Of a stretch of DNA of 38,386 nt, positions 8,397-17,435 are shown one piece after another. How positions within the stretch are numbered: the first letter of the stretch is position 1; every line of letters starts with the position of its first letter. Origin of the DNA: Bacteroidales bacterium (lineage in GTDB: Bacteria; Bacteroidota; Bacteroidia; Bacteroidales; UBA932). The stretch lies in contig JAFYWC010000048.1 of assembly GCA_017546585.1 (NCBI GenBank), positions 1 to 38,386 on the forward strand, read 5' to 3'. The notes under the pieces are model-generated. The model searched no databases and was not told the origin of the DNA. It was given only the letters and a program-made list of their open reading frames with translations. Position numbers and translations under genes: made by a program.

Positions 8397-9791
8397 ATGA
8401 AGAACAAGTACATTGATCTGATTGACCAGACCTTCGAGTTTCCGCAGGATGAGTTTATGGTAGAGGATGGAGAACTCCACTTCCACGACATCAATATGAT
8501 GGACATCATCAACCAGTACGGAACACCTCTCAAGATCACTTACCTTCCTAAGATCTCTTCGCAGATCCAGCGCGCAAAGCGTATGTTCAACGTCGCAATG
8601 GCGAAGGTTGACTACAAGGGTACATACAACTATTGCTACTGTACAAAGAGTTCTCATTTCGAGTTTGTCCTCAAGGAGGCTCTCAAGAATGACATCCATC
8701 TCGAGACTTCATCCGCATTCGATCTCAATCTTATCGAAGCCCTTGAGTCTGAGGGTCTTGTAAACAAGGATCAGTACATTGTCTGCAATGGTTTCAAGAA
8801 GCCTGCATACATTGAGAATATCGCTAATTTCGCTAACGGAGGATGGAAGAACATCATTCCGGTGCTTGACAATATGAATGAGCTCGAGGCTCTCGACAAG
8901 CTTGTCGAAGTGCCTGTAAACCTTGGTATCCGTATCGCATCTGAGGAGGATCCGAAGTTCGACTTCTATACTTCACGTCTCGGAATCCGTTACATCGACA
9001 TCGTTCCGTTCTATGAGAACCTCATCAGCAAGAACAGAAAGTTCAAGCTCAAGATGCTTCACTTCTTCATCAACACAGGTATGCGTGATACCGCATATTA
9101 CTGGAATGAGCTTGCGAAGTGCGTCGGAGTATATTGCGACCTCAAGATGATCTGCCCAGAACTCGACTCTCTCAACATCGGTGGCGGCTTCCCTATCAAG
9201 AACTCTCTTGCTTCGGATTTCGACTATGAGTATATGGCAGAGGAGATCATTTCTCAGATCAAGCTTATGTGTAACGCACGCGGAGTGGCTGAGCCAAACA
9301 TCTTCACTGAGTTCGGAAGCTTCACTGTAGGTGAGTCAGGTGCTACAATCTTCCAGATCCTCGATATGAAGCAGCAGAACGACAGAGAGCGCTGGTATAT
9401 GATCGACAGCTCGTTTATGGTTACTCTCCCTGACACTTGGGGTATCAAGCAGAAGTTCATCCTTCTCCCTATCAACAAGTGGAACGAGAAATATCAGCGA
9501 GTGTTCCTCGGAGGTCTTACCTGCGACAGTGAGGACTACTACAACGCTGACGCTCACGCAAATGCGATCTATCTCCCTATGATCGAGGAGGAAGGCGAGC
9601 CGCTTTACATCGGTTTCTTCCACACAGGTGCATACCAGGAGTCGATTTCGGGTTACGGCGGAATCCAGCACTGTCTGCAGCCGGCTCCTAAGCACATCAT
9701 CATCGACAAGGATGAGAACGGAGACTACACAACCAAGCTTTTCAGCAAGGAACAGACATATAAGTCAATGCTTAAGATCTTAGGTTATTAA
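8397..9791 (+). CDS. Group IV PLP-dependent decarboxylase (Bacteroidota arginine/diamine decarboxylase type)
   Basis: A 464-residue cytoplasmic enzyme of the alanine-racemase-fold (fold III) decarboxylases. The PLP lysine is Lys84 in YCYCTKSSHF. HFFINTGMRD, LNIGGGFPIKNS (phosphate-binding Gly motif) and FTEFGSFTVGES follow, with GLTCDSEDYY supplying the active-site Cys-Asp pair and FFHTGAYQ the C-terminal Tyr region. The family converts basic amino acids to polyamine precursors. Sequence and length fit the short enzymes annotated as arginine decarboxylase in Bacteroidota; carboxynorspermidine or lysine/ornithine specificity cannot be excluded by eye. Its stop overlaps the trmH start by one base. 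The start is supported by the conserved N-terminal YIDLIDQTFEFPQ. Confidence 0.85.
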   Translation: MKNKYIDLIDQTFEFPQDEFMVEDGELHFHDINMMDIINQYGTPLKITYLPKISSQIQRAKRMFNVAMAKVDYKGTYNYCYCTKSSHFEFVLKEALKNDIHLETSSAFDLNLIEALESEGLVNKDQYIVCNGFKKPAYIENIANFANGGWKNIIPVLDNMNELEALDKLVEVPVNLGIRIASEEDPKFDFYTSRLGIRYIDIVPFYENLISKNRKFKLKMLHFFINTGMRDTAYYWNELAKCVGVYCDLKMICPELDSLNIGGGFPIKNSLASDFDYEYMAEEIISQIKLMCNARGVAEPNIFTEFGSFTVGESGATIFQILDMKQQNDRERWYMIDSSFMVTLPDTWGIKQKFILLPINKWNEKYQRVFLGGLTCDSEDYYNADAHANAIYLPMIEEEGEPLYIGFFHTGAYQESISGYGGIQHCLQPAPKHIIIDKDENGDYTTKLFSKEQTYKSMLKILGY

Positions 9792-10540
9792 TGGCAGGAA
9801 TATCAAACAACGATATAAAGAAAGTCAAGGCTCTTCAGCAGAAGAAGTTCCGCGATGAGTCAGGACTTTTCATAGTAGAAGGTGAGAAGATGGTCCAGGA
9901 GGCCATCGCCTCACCTTTTGACGTAGAGACAGTATATCACAAGAGCGACATAGGCGAAGAGGCGATGAAGAGGATTTCCGCACTGGCTAATCCGTCCCCT
10001 GCCCTCGCTGTTGTGAGGAAGCCATCATATACATATCTACATAAGGACGAGATCTCTGCAACTGTAAGGAACAGAGGACTTTATCTTGCTCTTGATTCGA
10101 TCAGGGATCCAGGCAACCTGGGTACTATCCTCAGAATCGCAGACTGGTTCGGAGTGGATGCCGTGTTCGCCACAAACGATACTGTGGACCTTTTCAATCC
10201 AAAGGTCGTGCAGGCTACAATGGGTGCCATCTTCCGCATCAAGATGCACTACACCGATCTGCCGGCTGCCGCTGAAGCTGTGCTTGGTAAGGGCGGAAAG
10301 GTGTATGGTACTTTCCTTGACGGTCAGGATATGTACAAAAAAGAACTGGAGACCGGTAAGGAATCTCCAGTTATGATTGTGATAGGTAATGAGTCCGAGG
10401 GTATCTCCAAGGCGATGGAAGCTGTTGTTTCAGACAGGCTTTACATTCCTCCTCACCCTAAGGACAGTCCGGGTTCAGAGTCTTTGAACGCCGCGATTGC
10501 GACAGCCATCACAGTCGCGGAATTCAGAAGACGCTTCTAA
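9791..10540 (+). CDS. TrmH/SpoU-family RNA 2'-O-methyltransferase
   Basis: A 249-residue SPOUT methylase that transfers a methyl group from SAM to a ribose 2'-OH in tRNA or rRNA. The N-terminal substrate-binding part carries LFIVEGEKMVQEA (27-39). The three SpoU motifs are all visible: DPGNLGTILR (106-115), IGNESEGIS (198-206) and SLNAAIATAI (231-240). The arrangement resembles RlmB/TrmH group 3 proteins; the RNA target is not deducible. Translationally coupled (TAATG) to the upstream decarboxylase. Terminated by a hairpin inside the end of the convergent amylase gene. Confidence 0.88.
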   Translation: MAGISNNDIKKVKALQQKKFRDESGLFIVEGEKMVQEAIASPFDVETVYHKSDIGEEAMKRISALANPSPALAVVRKPSYTYLHKDEISATVRNRGLYLALDSIRDPGNLGTILRIADWFGVDAVFATNDTVDLFNPKVVQATMGAIFRIKMHYTDLPAAAEAVLGKGGKVYGTFLDGQDMYKKELETGKESPVMIVIGNESEGISKAMEAVVSDRLYIPPHPKDSPGSESLNAAIATAITVAEFRRRF

Positions 10541-10544
10541 TATT

Positions 10545-12209
10545 CTATACAAGCTGTATAACAGTGCCGTCCATTGGTGGCACTGTTATTTTTATGCACT
10601 TGCCTGGGTGCATCTCTTCTGTGACAGGAATGCCCATCCACTCGAATGCGTGCTCAGGGATTGTAAGGCACATCTCTGCTTCCTGGTTGGAGAAGTTTGC
10701 CGCAACGAGAAGAGTGTGCTCCTCGAAGTCGCGGAGGAATGCAAAATGTCTGTTCTTGTCGAATCCGTCAGATGACATATTGCAGTAGCAAAGGTCGTAT
10801 GTCGTACCCTTTCTGATTGCCTGATCCTCTGCTGCAAATCTGAGAGCCTGAGCAAATCTGCAGAACACCTCAGCCTCTTCCTTCTTCATTCCGGCAGCTG
10901 TCAGTTTCTTGACATTCAATGACTTGTACTCTCCTGATGCAATCACTTTCCTGAGTCTGCGTACGCTTGACACGCTCCACCAATCAAAGATTGTAGTGCG
11001 TCCGTCGCGTCCGCTGAAGCCTTCCTCATCCATTCCGGCCTCGCCTACTTCCTCGCCGAAGTACACCATAAACGGCGCAGTGTTAAGGAAGAGGGATACA
11101 TAGAGCGGAGCGAAGGTGTTTGAGGCATTCTTGCCGAAAAACTCCGAAGCGAAGCGCTGCTCGTCGTGATTCTCAAGGAAGTTCAGCATATATGGCTGGA
11201 GATCTCCGAGGAACTGCCAGTTGCGTGTGATTCCGGTTGCTGACTGCCAAAGCTCCACAGGCATTCCGTTTTCTTCTGTATTCTTCTCGACGATTGTTCG
11301 GAGTGTATCATAGAGACCAGACTTGTCATAGAGGAAGTCAAAGCCTACCTTTCTTACATATTCGTTGTAGAGTTCCTTCTTGTATACCTCAGCAATGAAG
11401 ATCACTGAAGGATGGCTTTCCTTGACCTTGGCTATCGCCCACTTCATAAATGCAGGAGGAACGAGCTCCACCATATCGCATCTGAAGCCGTCTACGCCCT
11501 TGGATGCCCAGAATAGGAGAATGTCAAGCATTCTGTCCCAAGTGGCTGTGTGTTCGTCTCCATAGTTGATCTTCACTGTCTCATACCAGTCGTTGATGCC
11601 AGGGTTCGGGCTGTAGCAGTTGTTTCCTGTAGCCATTGCAGGCATTTCCTTGTATGGCTCCATTCCCTTAGGGCAGGCAGAAGGAAGAACAAGTTCTTCC
11701 CCCGGATAATAGAAGAAGTCGTTGTCCGGCGACCAGTGGACATCCTTATTGTCCTCGGCTCCGAGTACAGGATGGCCTGGTGTAGGATTAACCTTGCCGT
11801 AATCTCTTGATACGTGGTTCGGAACGAAGTCCATAATGAGCTTAAGTCCGGCATTGTGAATCTTCTTGAGCAGTGCCTCGAATTCCTCCATTCTCTTGTC
11901 CGGATCGTCGGCGAGATATGGGTTTACATCATAGTAGTCACAGATTGCATAAGGCGATCCTGCCTTTCCTTTCACGAACTGCGGGTGTGACGGAGTACAT
12001 CCTCCCTCTGAAGCCTGTGTCGAGTGTCTGAGAAGGCCGGTGAGCCATACGTGGCTGCATCCCAACCATCTGAGATATTCGAGTGTATTGTCGTCAATAT
12101 CAGAAAACTTTCCTGTTTCATTGTCTGATAATGAGCCGTTTTTCTTTGGTCTTATCTTGTTGTTGCCCCAAAGTCTTGGAAGCATCTGGTAAATGATCGG
12201 TTTATTCAT
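10545..12209 (-). CDS. Cytoplasmic alpha-amylase family protein (GH13)
   Basis: A 554-residue GH13 enzyme without signal peptide, so probably acting on intracellular alpha-glucans or maltodextrins. Conserved regions: DFVPNH (127-132), GFRCDMVE with nucleophile Asp245, FIAEVY with acid/base Glu274, and FLENHDEQR with Asp349. All three catalytic carboxylates are present. The frame is open ten codons further upstream to a TTG, but the ATG at 12209 opening MNKPIIYQMLPRLWG is the natural start. The exact specificity is unknown. The extreme 3' end contains the terminator hairpin of the convergent trmH gene. Confidence 0.88.
   Translation of the reverse strand: MNKPIIYQMLPRLWGNNKIRPKKNGSLSDNETGKFSDIDDNTLEYLRWLGCSHVWLTGLLRHSTQASEGGCTPSHPQFVKGKAGSPYAICDYYDVNPYLADDPDKRMEEFEALLKKIHNAGLKLIMDFVPNHVSRDYGKVNPTPGHPVLGAEDNKDVHWSPDNDFFYYPGEELVLPSACPKGMEPYKEMPAMATGNNCYSPNPGINDWYETVKINYGDEHTATWDRMLDILLFWASKGVDGFRCDMVELVPPAFMKWAIAKVKESHPSVIFIAEVYKKELYNEYVRKVGFDFLYDKSGLYDTLRTIVEKNTEENGMPVELWQSATGITRNWQFLGDLQPYMLNFLENHDEQRFASEFFGKNASNTFAPLYVSLFLNTAPFMVYFGEEVGEAGMDEEGFSGRDGRTTIFDWWSVSSVRRLRKVIASGEYKSLNVKKLTAAGMKKEEAEVFCRFAQALRFAAEDQAIRKGTTYDLCYCNMSSDGFDKNRHFAFLRDFEEHTLLVAANFSNQEAEMCLTIPEHAFEWMGIPVTEEMHPGKCIKITVPPMDGTVIQLV
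10558..10593 (+). terminator. Terminator of the decarboxylase-trmH unit, embedded in the amylase 3' end
   Basis: A perfect 11-bp stem ATAACAGTGCC (10558-10568) / GGCACTGTTAT (10579-10589) with a 10-nt loop is followed by a T-run on the plus strand. It lies within the final codons of the convergent amylase gene. Confidence 0.7.
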
Positions 12210-12331
12210 TGTTTTGTGTGTATAAAATCGTTTTTGCAATATGCTAAGTTATGCAATAAATCCGTAACAGAATAATCAAAACCTATGTCTTTATCAACAT
12301 ATTTTTGAACATTTCCCTATCCTGCACAAAA

Positions 12332-12363
12332 TTGCATCGTTATGAATAATTTGATTATATTTG
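12332..12363 (+). promoter_or_regulatory. Promoter of the acyltransferase-amylase unit
   Basis: TTG (12332-12334), a 21-base spacer, then TATATTTG (12356-12363) match the Bacteroidota -33/-7 pattern. The -7 element is 25 bases before the ATG at 12389. Confidence 0.6.
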
Positions 12364-12388
12364 CAAGTTACTAAACCTAAATTATATT

Positions 12389-13753
12389 ATGCCTAGAATC
12401 AGAAAACCAAGGGAACATTCCCTTTTCCTGAAAGCATTCCGTGCTTATCTTCAGTACGTGAATTCGGGATTGTATTTCCGTAAGGAGCACGTTCTGGGAC
12501 TTGAAAACGTCCCTTCAAACGGAACTCCTGTCATTGTAGTGGCAAATCATCAGAACTGTCTTAATGACCCTCTTTGCGTTTGTCTTCAGCTGACAGACAG
12601 AAGAATGAATTTCCTTGCACGTGCAAACGTGTTCAAGAATCCGATCTTCAACAAGGCTCTCAGAGCTATGGGACTCCTCCCGGCATATCGTATGGGATAT
12701 GAGGGTTACGCCGCTGTTTCCAAGAACCAGGAGACATTCGACGCAGCCGGAAATGCCCTTATGGACGGTGAGACAGTGATGCTTTATCCTGAGGCAGGCC
12801 ACCAGGACAAGCGTTGGCTCGGTAAGTTCAAGCTCGGATATCTCCGCATCGCTTTCGCAGCTGCCCAGAAGATGAATTTCAAGGAGGATATCGTGGTCCT
12901 TCCGTCTTGCAACCACTATTCGAACTATTTCCACGCAAGATCCGAAATGATCATCCGTTTCGGTAAGCCTCTTTCGCTCAAGCCTTATTATGAGAGATAT
13001 CAGGAGGCTCCTCGTGAGACTATGAACGAGATCAACAAGATCATCCGTGCAGAAATCCAGGAGATGATGCTTCATATCGAGGATCTTCAGCACTACGACC
13101 AGATCGATTTCCTTCGCGAGAACGGTTACGGACGTAAATTCGCTGCCGAGAACGGATTCAATTTCAACTACTTCCCTTCTCGCCTCCTCTCTGACCAGAA
13201 GCTCGTAGCTGCCCTTCAGTCCGCTACCGAGAGTCATCCGGAAGAGATGGAGAGCATCTATGCAGACACAGAGAAGTATATGAACGAGCTCAAGAGGCTC
13301 AATATCCGTGACTGGCTCTTTATGGCCAATCCTGGAGTCGAGTCAATACTTTTGAGAGCCCTCGGCCTTCTAATTATGCTGCCGCTCTTCCTCGTATCTA
13401 TCGTACCTACAGGTCTTCTTTTCCTTATCCCTAAGATCTTCCTCAAGAAGATGATCAAGGACCAGATGTTCGTAAGTACTTTCAATGTAGCTGTAAGTGC
13501 TTTTGTATCAGTGCCTTTGTGTATGATTCTTCCTACGATCCTCATTTGGATATTCGCAGGATTCTGGTGGGCGCTCGGTTATTTCGTGGCCTTCCCTATT
13601 ATGTTCATCCTCGTATGCAACTATATGAGAATGTGCCTTAAGTTCGGAGGCACCTGCGCTTATGTGCTTAAGAAGAGGACCGGTGAGATCCGTCCACTCA
13701 AGAAACTCCGTCAGAGCATTTTCAACAGACTCGACAAACTTATACAAGATTAA
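12389..13753 (+). CDS. PlsC-like 1-acylglycerol-3-phosphate acyltransferase family membrane protein
   Basis: A 454-residue protein with an N-terminal acyltransferase domain. The catalytic His-Asp is in VANHQNCLNDP (His54, Asp60); spacing is H-x5-D rather than the textbook H-x4-D, a variation I associate with this Bacteroidota group. MNFLARANVFKNPIFN and VMLYPEAGHQDKR supply the glycerol-phosphate-binding region (an EG-x-R equivalent). Two strongly hydrophobic stretches near residues 315-350 and 370-415 anchor it in the membrane. This C-terminal extension is longer than in plain PlsC. Probable role is phospholipid or other membrane lipid acylation; exact acceptor unknown. The next gene starts five bases after its stop. 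Confidence 0.8.
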   Translation: MPRIRKPREHSLFLKAFRAYLQYVNSGLYFRKEHVLGLENVPSNGTPVIVVANHQNCLNDPLCVCLQLTDRRMNFLARANVFKNPIFNKALRAMGLLPAYRMGYEGYAAVSKNQETFDAAGNALMDGETVMLYPEAGHQDKRWLGKFKLGYLRIAFAAAQKMNFKEDIVVLPSCNHYSNYFHARSEMIIRFGKPLSLKPYYERYQEAPRETMNEINKIIRAEIQEMMLHIEDLQHYDQIDFLRENGYGRKFAAENGFNFNYFPSRLLSDQKLVAALQSATESHPEEMESIYADTEKYMNELKRLNIRDWLFMANPGVESILLRALGLLIMLPLFLVSIVPTGLLFLIPKIFLKKMIKDQMFVSTFNVAVSAFVSVPLCMILPTILIWIFAGFWWALGYFVAFPIMFILVCNYMRMCLKFGGTCAYVLKKRTGEIRPLKKLRQSIFNRLDKLIQD

Positions 13754-13758
13754 TAAAG

Positions 13759-15195
13759 ATGAATAGACTCATTTCCATCGTTGCGTGCCTCGGCCTTGCT
13801 GCCTGCGCGTCCAACACGGTCACTACAGTAGACCGTATGACACACGATCCTAACGCTACAAACACAGAGACAATCCTCCACGTTTGGAGCTGGAACTTCC
13901 CTACAATCGCTGAGAATATGAAGCAGATCGCCGATGCTGGCTATACGATGCTTCAGACATCACCGGTGAACGCCTGCTTCAGTCCTGAAGGAGCCAATGT
14001 AAAGATCCTTGACGAGAAGGAAGGTAACTGGTACCACTATTATCAGCCGACTGATTGGACTGTAGGTAACAATATCGTAGGCACTGAGGAGGAAATGAAG
14101 GCTATGCTGGATTCAGCAAAGAAGTATGACATCCGCGTTCTTGTTGACGTGCTTCCTAACCACACTGCATTCAACATTGATCTCGTTACTGAAGAGTTCT
14201 ATGCTGCAGTAGGCGGAAGAGACAAGATGTTCCATACAAAGGGTCTCGAGGGAATTCAGGACTATAATGACCGCACACAGTGCACTCATCAGGGTGTCGG
14301 TGGCCTTCCGGACGTAAACACTGAGAATCCGCTCTTCCAGAAGTATTATATGGAGTTTGTGAACAAGCTCGTTGAGATGGGCGTTCGCGGCTTCCGTTAT
14401 GACACAGCAAAGCATATCGGTGTACACTCTGATCCTCTTGATACTGATGCTGGTGTTACTGAAAACGATTTCTGGGATGTTGCTACAGGCCGTAAGAAAG
14501 TGCTTGGAGTTTCACTTGCGATTCCATATGACAGCCTTTTCGTATATGGAGAGGTTCTTCAGGACAGAAACGTGCCTGAGGAGGAGTATGCAGGCTATTT
14601 CGGCCAGACAGCTTCTACATACGGACACGTGCTTCGCGAGGTTCTTGCACATCGCAGCGCAAAGGATATCGACGTGCTTTCGTGGTATCACCGTGCAGCT
14701 CCTGAACACCTTACTACTTGGGTAGAGAGCCACGATACATATTGCAATGCAAACGAGAGTGCCGGCCTTACAGATGCACAGGTCCGTACTGGATGGGTGT
14801 TCCTTACTGCACGTCAGAACGGTACCCCACTCTTCTACAGCCGCCCTATGAATTCTACACGTGAGAACTATTTCGGTGACAACCTTCTCGGTGCACGTGG
14901 AAACGACGAGTTCTTCCACCCTGAGGTTGTAGCTGTAAACAAGTTCCGTAAAGCTATGAAGGGACAGATCGAGGATGTACAGATCGCTGAAGACGGTGAG
15001 GTGATCGTTGTCAACCGTGGCGACAAGGGTGCAGCGGTAATCAACTTTGCTCTTGAGGCAAATGATGTGGAACTTCCTACAGGTCTTGCTGACGGTGAGT
15101 ACACAGACGTGGTTTATGGCCAGTCATTCACTGTAGAGAATGGAACACTCAAGGCAACAGTTCAGCCGGAGACTACTTACATTATTGTTAAATAA
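13759..15195 (+). CDS. Alpha-amylase family lipoprotein (GH13)
   Basis: A 478-residue GH13 enzyme exported as a lipoprotein: MNRLISIVACLGLAAC places the lipobox cysteine at residue 16. Catalytic-barrel motifs: VDVLPNH (129-135), GFRYDTAKH with nucleophile Asp215, VYGEVL with Glu265, and ESHDTY with Asp326. The C-terminal all-beta segment (after about residue 410) fits GH13 domain C. It probably hydrolyses alpha-1,4-glucans in the periplasm or at the cell surface. It is five bases behind the acyltransferase gene, with which it shares a promoter; the functional link is unclear. Ends at a strong bidirectional terminator. Confidence 0.88.
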   Translation: MNRLISIVACLGLAACASNTVTTVDRMTHDPNATNTETILHVWSWNFPTIAENMKQIADAGYTMLQTSPVNACFSPEGANVKILDEKEGNWYHYYQPTDWTVGNNIVGTEEEMKAMLDSAKKYDIRVLVDVLPNHTAFNIDLVTEEFYAAVGGRDKMFHTKGLEGIQDYNDRTQCTHQGVGGLPDVNTENPLFQKYYMEFVNKLVEMGVRGFRYDTAKHIGVHSDPLDTDAGVTENDFWDVATGRKKVLGVSLAIPYDSLFVYGEVLQDRNVPEEEYAGYFGQTASTYGHVLREVLAHRSAKDIDVLSWYHRAAPEHLTTWVESHDTYCNANESAGLTDAQVRTGWVFLTARQNGTPLFYSRPMNSTRENYFGDNLLGARGNDEFFHPEVVAVNKFRKAMKGQIEDVQIAEDGEVIVVNRGDKGAAVINFALEANDVELPTGLADGEYTDVVYGQSFTVENGTLKATVQPETTYIIVK

Positions 15196-15224
15196 GCTGA
15201 TAATAAATCAGTTGAATAAAAATA

Positions 15225-15263
15225 AAGCTCTTGGTACTGTAAAGTTCCAAGAGCTTGTTTTAT
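15225..15263. terminator. Bidirectional terminator between the amylase lipoprotein gene and upp
   Basis: A perfect 10-bp stem AAGCTCTTGG (15225-15234) / CCAAGAGCTT (15247-15256) has T-rich sequence on its right (GTTTTATTT) and A-rich sequence on its left. It can therefore stop both convergent transcripts. Confidence 0.8.
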
Positions 15264-15277
15264 TTATGATATGTTCT

Positions 15278-15901
15278 TTATCGTGTTCCGAAGATTCTGT
15301 CACCTGCGTCGCCGAGTCCAGGAAGAATGTAGTTCTTTTCGTTAAGTCCTTCGTCAAGTGAAGCGAGGAATATATCTACATCAGGGTGTTTTTCCTGAAC
15401 AGCCTTGACTCCCTGAGGAGAAGCTACGAGACACATAAGTCTGATCGAAGTGTAGCCGTCTTCCTTAAGGCGGTTGATGGCATCGATGGCGCTGCCTCCT
15501 GTAGCCAACATCGGGTCAGTCACGATCACAAGGCGCTCCTTGTTTGCAGGCATCTTGTAGTAGTAGAATACAGGCTCGCAAGTCTCTTCGTCGCGATACA
15601 TACCGATGTGACCGATACGAGCTGAAGGCATCAATGTGGTAAGGCCCTCGACCATACCAAGGCCAGCTCTCAAGATCGGTGCGATGACCACTTTCTTGCC
15701 TGAGATCTTAGGGGCGTTCATCTTCATCAGAGGAGTCTCGATTTCTTCATATGTCAAAGGGAAGTCGCGTGTAACTTCATATCCCATAAAGAAAGAAATC
15801 TCCTTGAGGAGTTCGCGGAATTTGTTTGTAGAAGTGTTCTTATCGCGCATAATGCTGAGCTTATGCTGCACCAGTGGGTGATCGATCAGATGTAAAGCCA
15901 T
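15278..15901 (-). CDS. upp: Uracil phosphoribosyltransferase
   Basis: Salvages uracil: uracil + PRPP to UMP + PPi. The 207-residue length is normal. Motifs: [10 protein letters not shown] (74-83), the PRPP-binding loop [13 protein letters not shown] (126-138), and the uracil-binding [13 protein letters not shown] at the C-terminus. The ATG at 15901 is followed by the conserved [18 protein letters not shown] region. Single-gene unit with its own -7 element, flanked by a bidirectional terminator. Confidence 0.96.
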   Translation of the reverse strand: MALHLIDHPLVQHKLSIMRDKNTSTNKFRELLKEISFFMGYEVTRDFPLTYEEIETPLMKMNAPKISGKKVVIAPILRAGLGMVEGLTTLMPSARIGHIGMYRDEETCEPVFYYYKMPANKERLVIVTDPMLATGGSAIDAINRLKEDGYTSIRLMCLVASPQGVKAVQEKHPDVDIFLASLDEGLNEKNYILPGLGDAGDRIFGTR

Positions 15902-15926
15902 AATTGTATGATTAATGTTTGTAATG

Positions 15927-15934
15927 CAAATATA
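15927..15934 (-). promoter_or_regulatory. -7 promoter element of upp
   Basis: TATATTTG on the minus strand (15934-15927), an exact TAnnTTTG match 25 bases before the upp ATG. No clear -33 element. Confidence 0.55.
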
Positions 15935-15993
15935 ACATTTTTGCCATAGATGGCATAGGGGTTATTCTCAAATTAGTTTGCTGTCGGGAGGTC

Positions 15994-17010
15994 TTATAGT
16001 TTCATATCTCCCACCTTCACGAGTCCTGTCTTCCTCATAATCAGGTGTATGCATAAAGCTATTACAGCCGGTGCAATGAAGTGAAGTCCTACTATCTTCA
16101 TAATGAGCATACCTGATGCTGCTCCTGCTTCGCTCATTGTTGCATATGTGGCAAGCGGACCTACAAGTCCTGACGTGCCCATTCCGGCTCCTAATGAACT
16201 GTTGGTCATCTTCAGCACCATAGTTGAAACAGGACCGAGGATTGCTGCTGTAAGGGTCGGAGCAAGCCAGATTACAGGCTTTTTGACGATGTTGCCGATC
16301 TGGAGCATAGATGTGCCTACTCCCTGTGAGATGAAGCCTCCAAGGCCGTTTTCTTTATAGCTGATAACAGCAAATCCTATCATCTGCGCGCAGCATCCGA
16401 CTGTTGCCGCTCCTGCGGCAAGGCCGTCGATGCCGAGCATCACGCAGATGGCTACAGAACTGATAGGCAGCGTCAAAGCACATCCCATCAGAACCGATAC
16501 TGTAATTCCCATAAGGAATGGACTCAGTTTTGTCGCCTCGTTTATGATGGCGCCCAAACCCATCATAAAGTCATTGATCGGAGAGCAGCAGTATCTGGCG
16601 ATGAGGCCGCCGACAACAATTGTCACAAGAGGTGTAAGGATTATGTCGACAGGTGTCTTCTTGGATACCAGCATTCCCACTTCGGAAGCGACTATGACTG
16701 CAAGATATGATCCCACCGGACCGCCGTATTGATATCCGAGTGCTCCTGCTACCGCTGATGAGATTATGACGAGCGGAGCAGAGTTAAGGCCGTATGCGAT
16801 AGCAAGGCCTATGCAGGCTCCGATCAGTTGGGATTTTGCCGAGAGCGAATCTGCGATGAAGGTAAGGAAGTCAAGCCCAGGAATCTTTGCAATCTGTCCG
16901 ATGATCAGTCCCAGGATAAGGGAACAGAAAAGGCCGAAGGCCATATGGCTGAGGGCATCAACGATGTATTTCTTGAAGAACCCCTTCAGATGGTAAGTAA
17001 AGCTTGACAT
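15994..17010 (-). CDS. PfoR-like / PTS EIIC-like membrane protein (PTS_EIIC_2 family)
   Basis: A 338-residue integral membrane protein with about nine or ten hydrophobic segments. Segments such as NSAPLVIISSAVAGALGYQY, PVDIILTPLVTIVVGG and GTSGLVGPLATY are typical of the PfoR/PTS_EIIC_2 family (COG3641), proposed to be sugar permease relatives or regulators. No PTS phosphorylation domain (EIIA or EIIB) accompanies it, so PTS transport is doubtful. The frame is open upstream to residue -43, but that stretch is Pro/His/Cys-rich and unlike the family; the ATG at 17010, preceded by AGAGGAT, is the better start. Third gene of cstA-DUF454-PfoR, 8 bp behind DUF454. Confidence 0.75.
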   Translation of the reverse strand: MSSFTYHLKGFFKKYIVDALSHMAFGLFCSLILGLIIGQIAKIPGLDFLTFIADSLSAKSQLIGACIGLAIAYGLNSAPLVIISSAVAGALGYQYGGPVGSYLAVIVASEVGMLVSKKTPVDIILTPLVTIVVGGLIARYCCSPINDFMMGLGAIINEATKLSPFLMGITVSVLMGCALTLPISSVAICVMLGIDGLAAGAATVGCCAQMIGFAVISYKENGLGGFISQGVGTSMLQIGNIVKKPVIWLAPTLTAAILGPVSTMVLKMTNSSLGAGMGTSGLVGPLATYATMSEAGAASGMLIMKIVGLHFIAPAVIALCIHLIMRKTGLVKVGDMKL

Positions 17011-17018
17011 ATTATCCT

Positions 17019-17378
17019 CTATTTCAAAGTCTTGTATGAAAGGATGTGGATTGTGATGGCAGCGGCAAGGATGATGAAGAAGGTACGGAATGCCCAATGC
17101 TCTGCAACGAAGATGGTGCAGTTGAGCAGGGTCAGCCAAACCATAGTCACAGACACTGCCTTGACTCTCGCAGGAATCGCCTTATGTACGACGAAGTTCG
17201 AGATGTAAGGTCCGAATTTGTGATGATTCATCAGCCATTCATACCAGTGTCTGTTGCCCCTCAAAAACAAGGCTGCAGCAAGCAGAAGCAACGGAGTGGT
17301 CGGCAATACCGGAAGAAACACTCCCAGTACCGCGAATCCTAATGAAACAAAACCCAATATTGTCAGTAAAACCTTCAT
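17019..17378 (-). CDS. DUF454 (YbaN-like) inner-membrane protein
   Basis: A 119-residue membrane protein with FAVLGVFLPVLPTTPLLLLAAALFLRGN near the N-terminus, the diagnostic DUF454/YbaN segment (G-x-FLP-x-LPTTPFLLLA). HHKFGPYISNFVVHKAIP follows, then two more hydrophobic helices. Function of the family is not established. A TTG extends the frame by seven codons, but the ATG at 17378 matches the usual N-terminus MKVLLTILG. It lies between cstA (57 bp upstream) and the PfoR-like gene (8 bp downstream). Confidence 0.88.
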   Translation of the reverse strand: MKVLLTILGFVSLGFAVLGVFLPVLPTTPLLLLAAALFLRGNRHWYEWLMNHHKFGPYISNFVVHKAIPARVKAVSVTMVWLTLLNCTIFVAEHWAFRTFFIILAAAITIHILSYKTLK

Positions 17379-17435
17379 CTGCTGTCCAAATCTTGGCAAA
17401 ATTACTGAAAATATGTTCTTGTAACAAGATAGAAT

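Noticed and set aside
10546-10560. Small palindrome TATAC-AAGCT-GTATA after trmH
   Set aside because: Only five base pairs of A/T-rich stem beside a much stronger terminator; likely chance.
12515-13237. Leftward 240-codon open frame opposite the PlsC-like gene
   Set aside because: Antisense to a gene with clear catalytic motifs; the translation shows no recognisable domain and is best explained as a shadow frame.
17011-17139. N-terminal extension of the PfoR-like protein by 43 residues
   Set aside because: The extra residues are rich in Pro, His and Cys, overlap the DUF454 gene and do not resemble the family; the ATG at 17010 has a purine-rich sequence before it.
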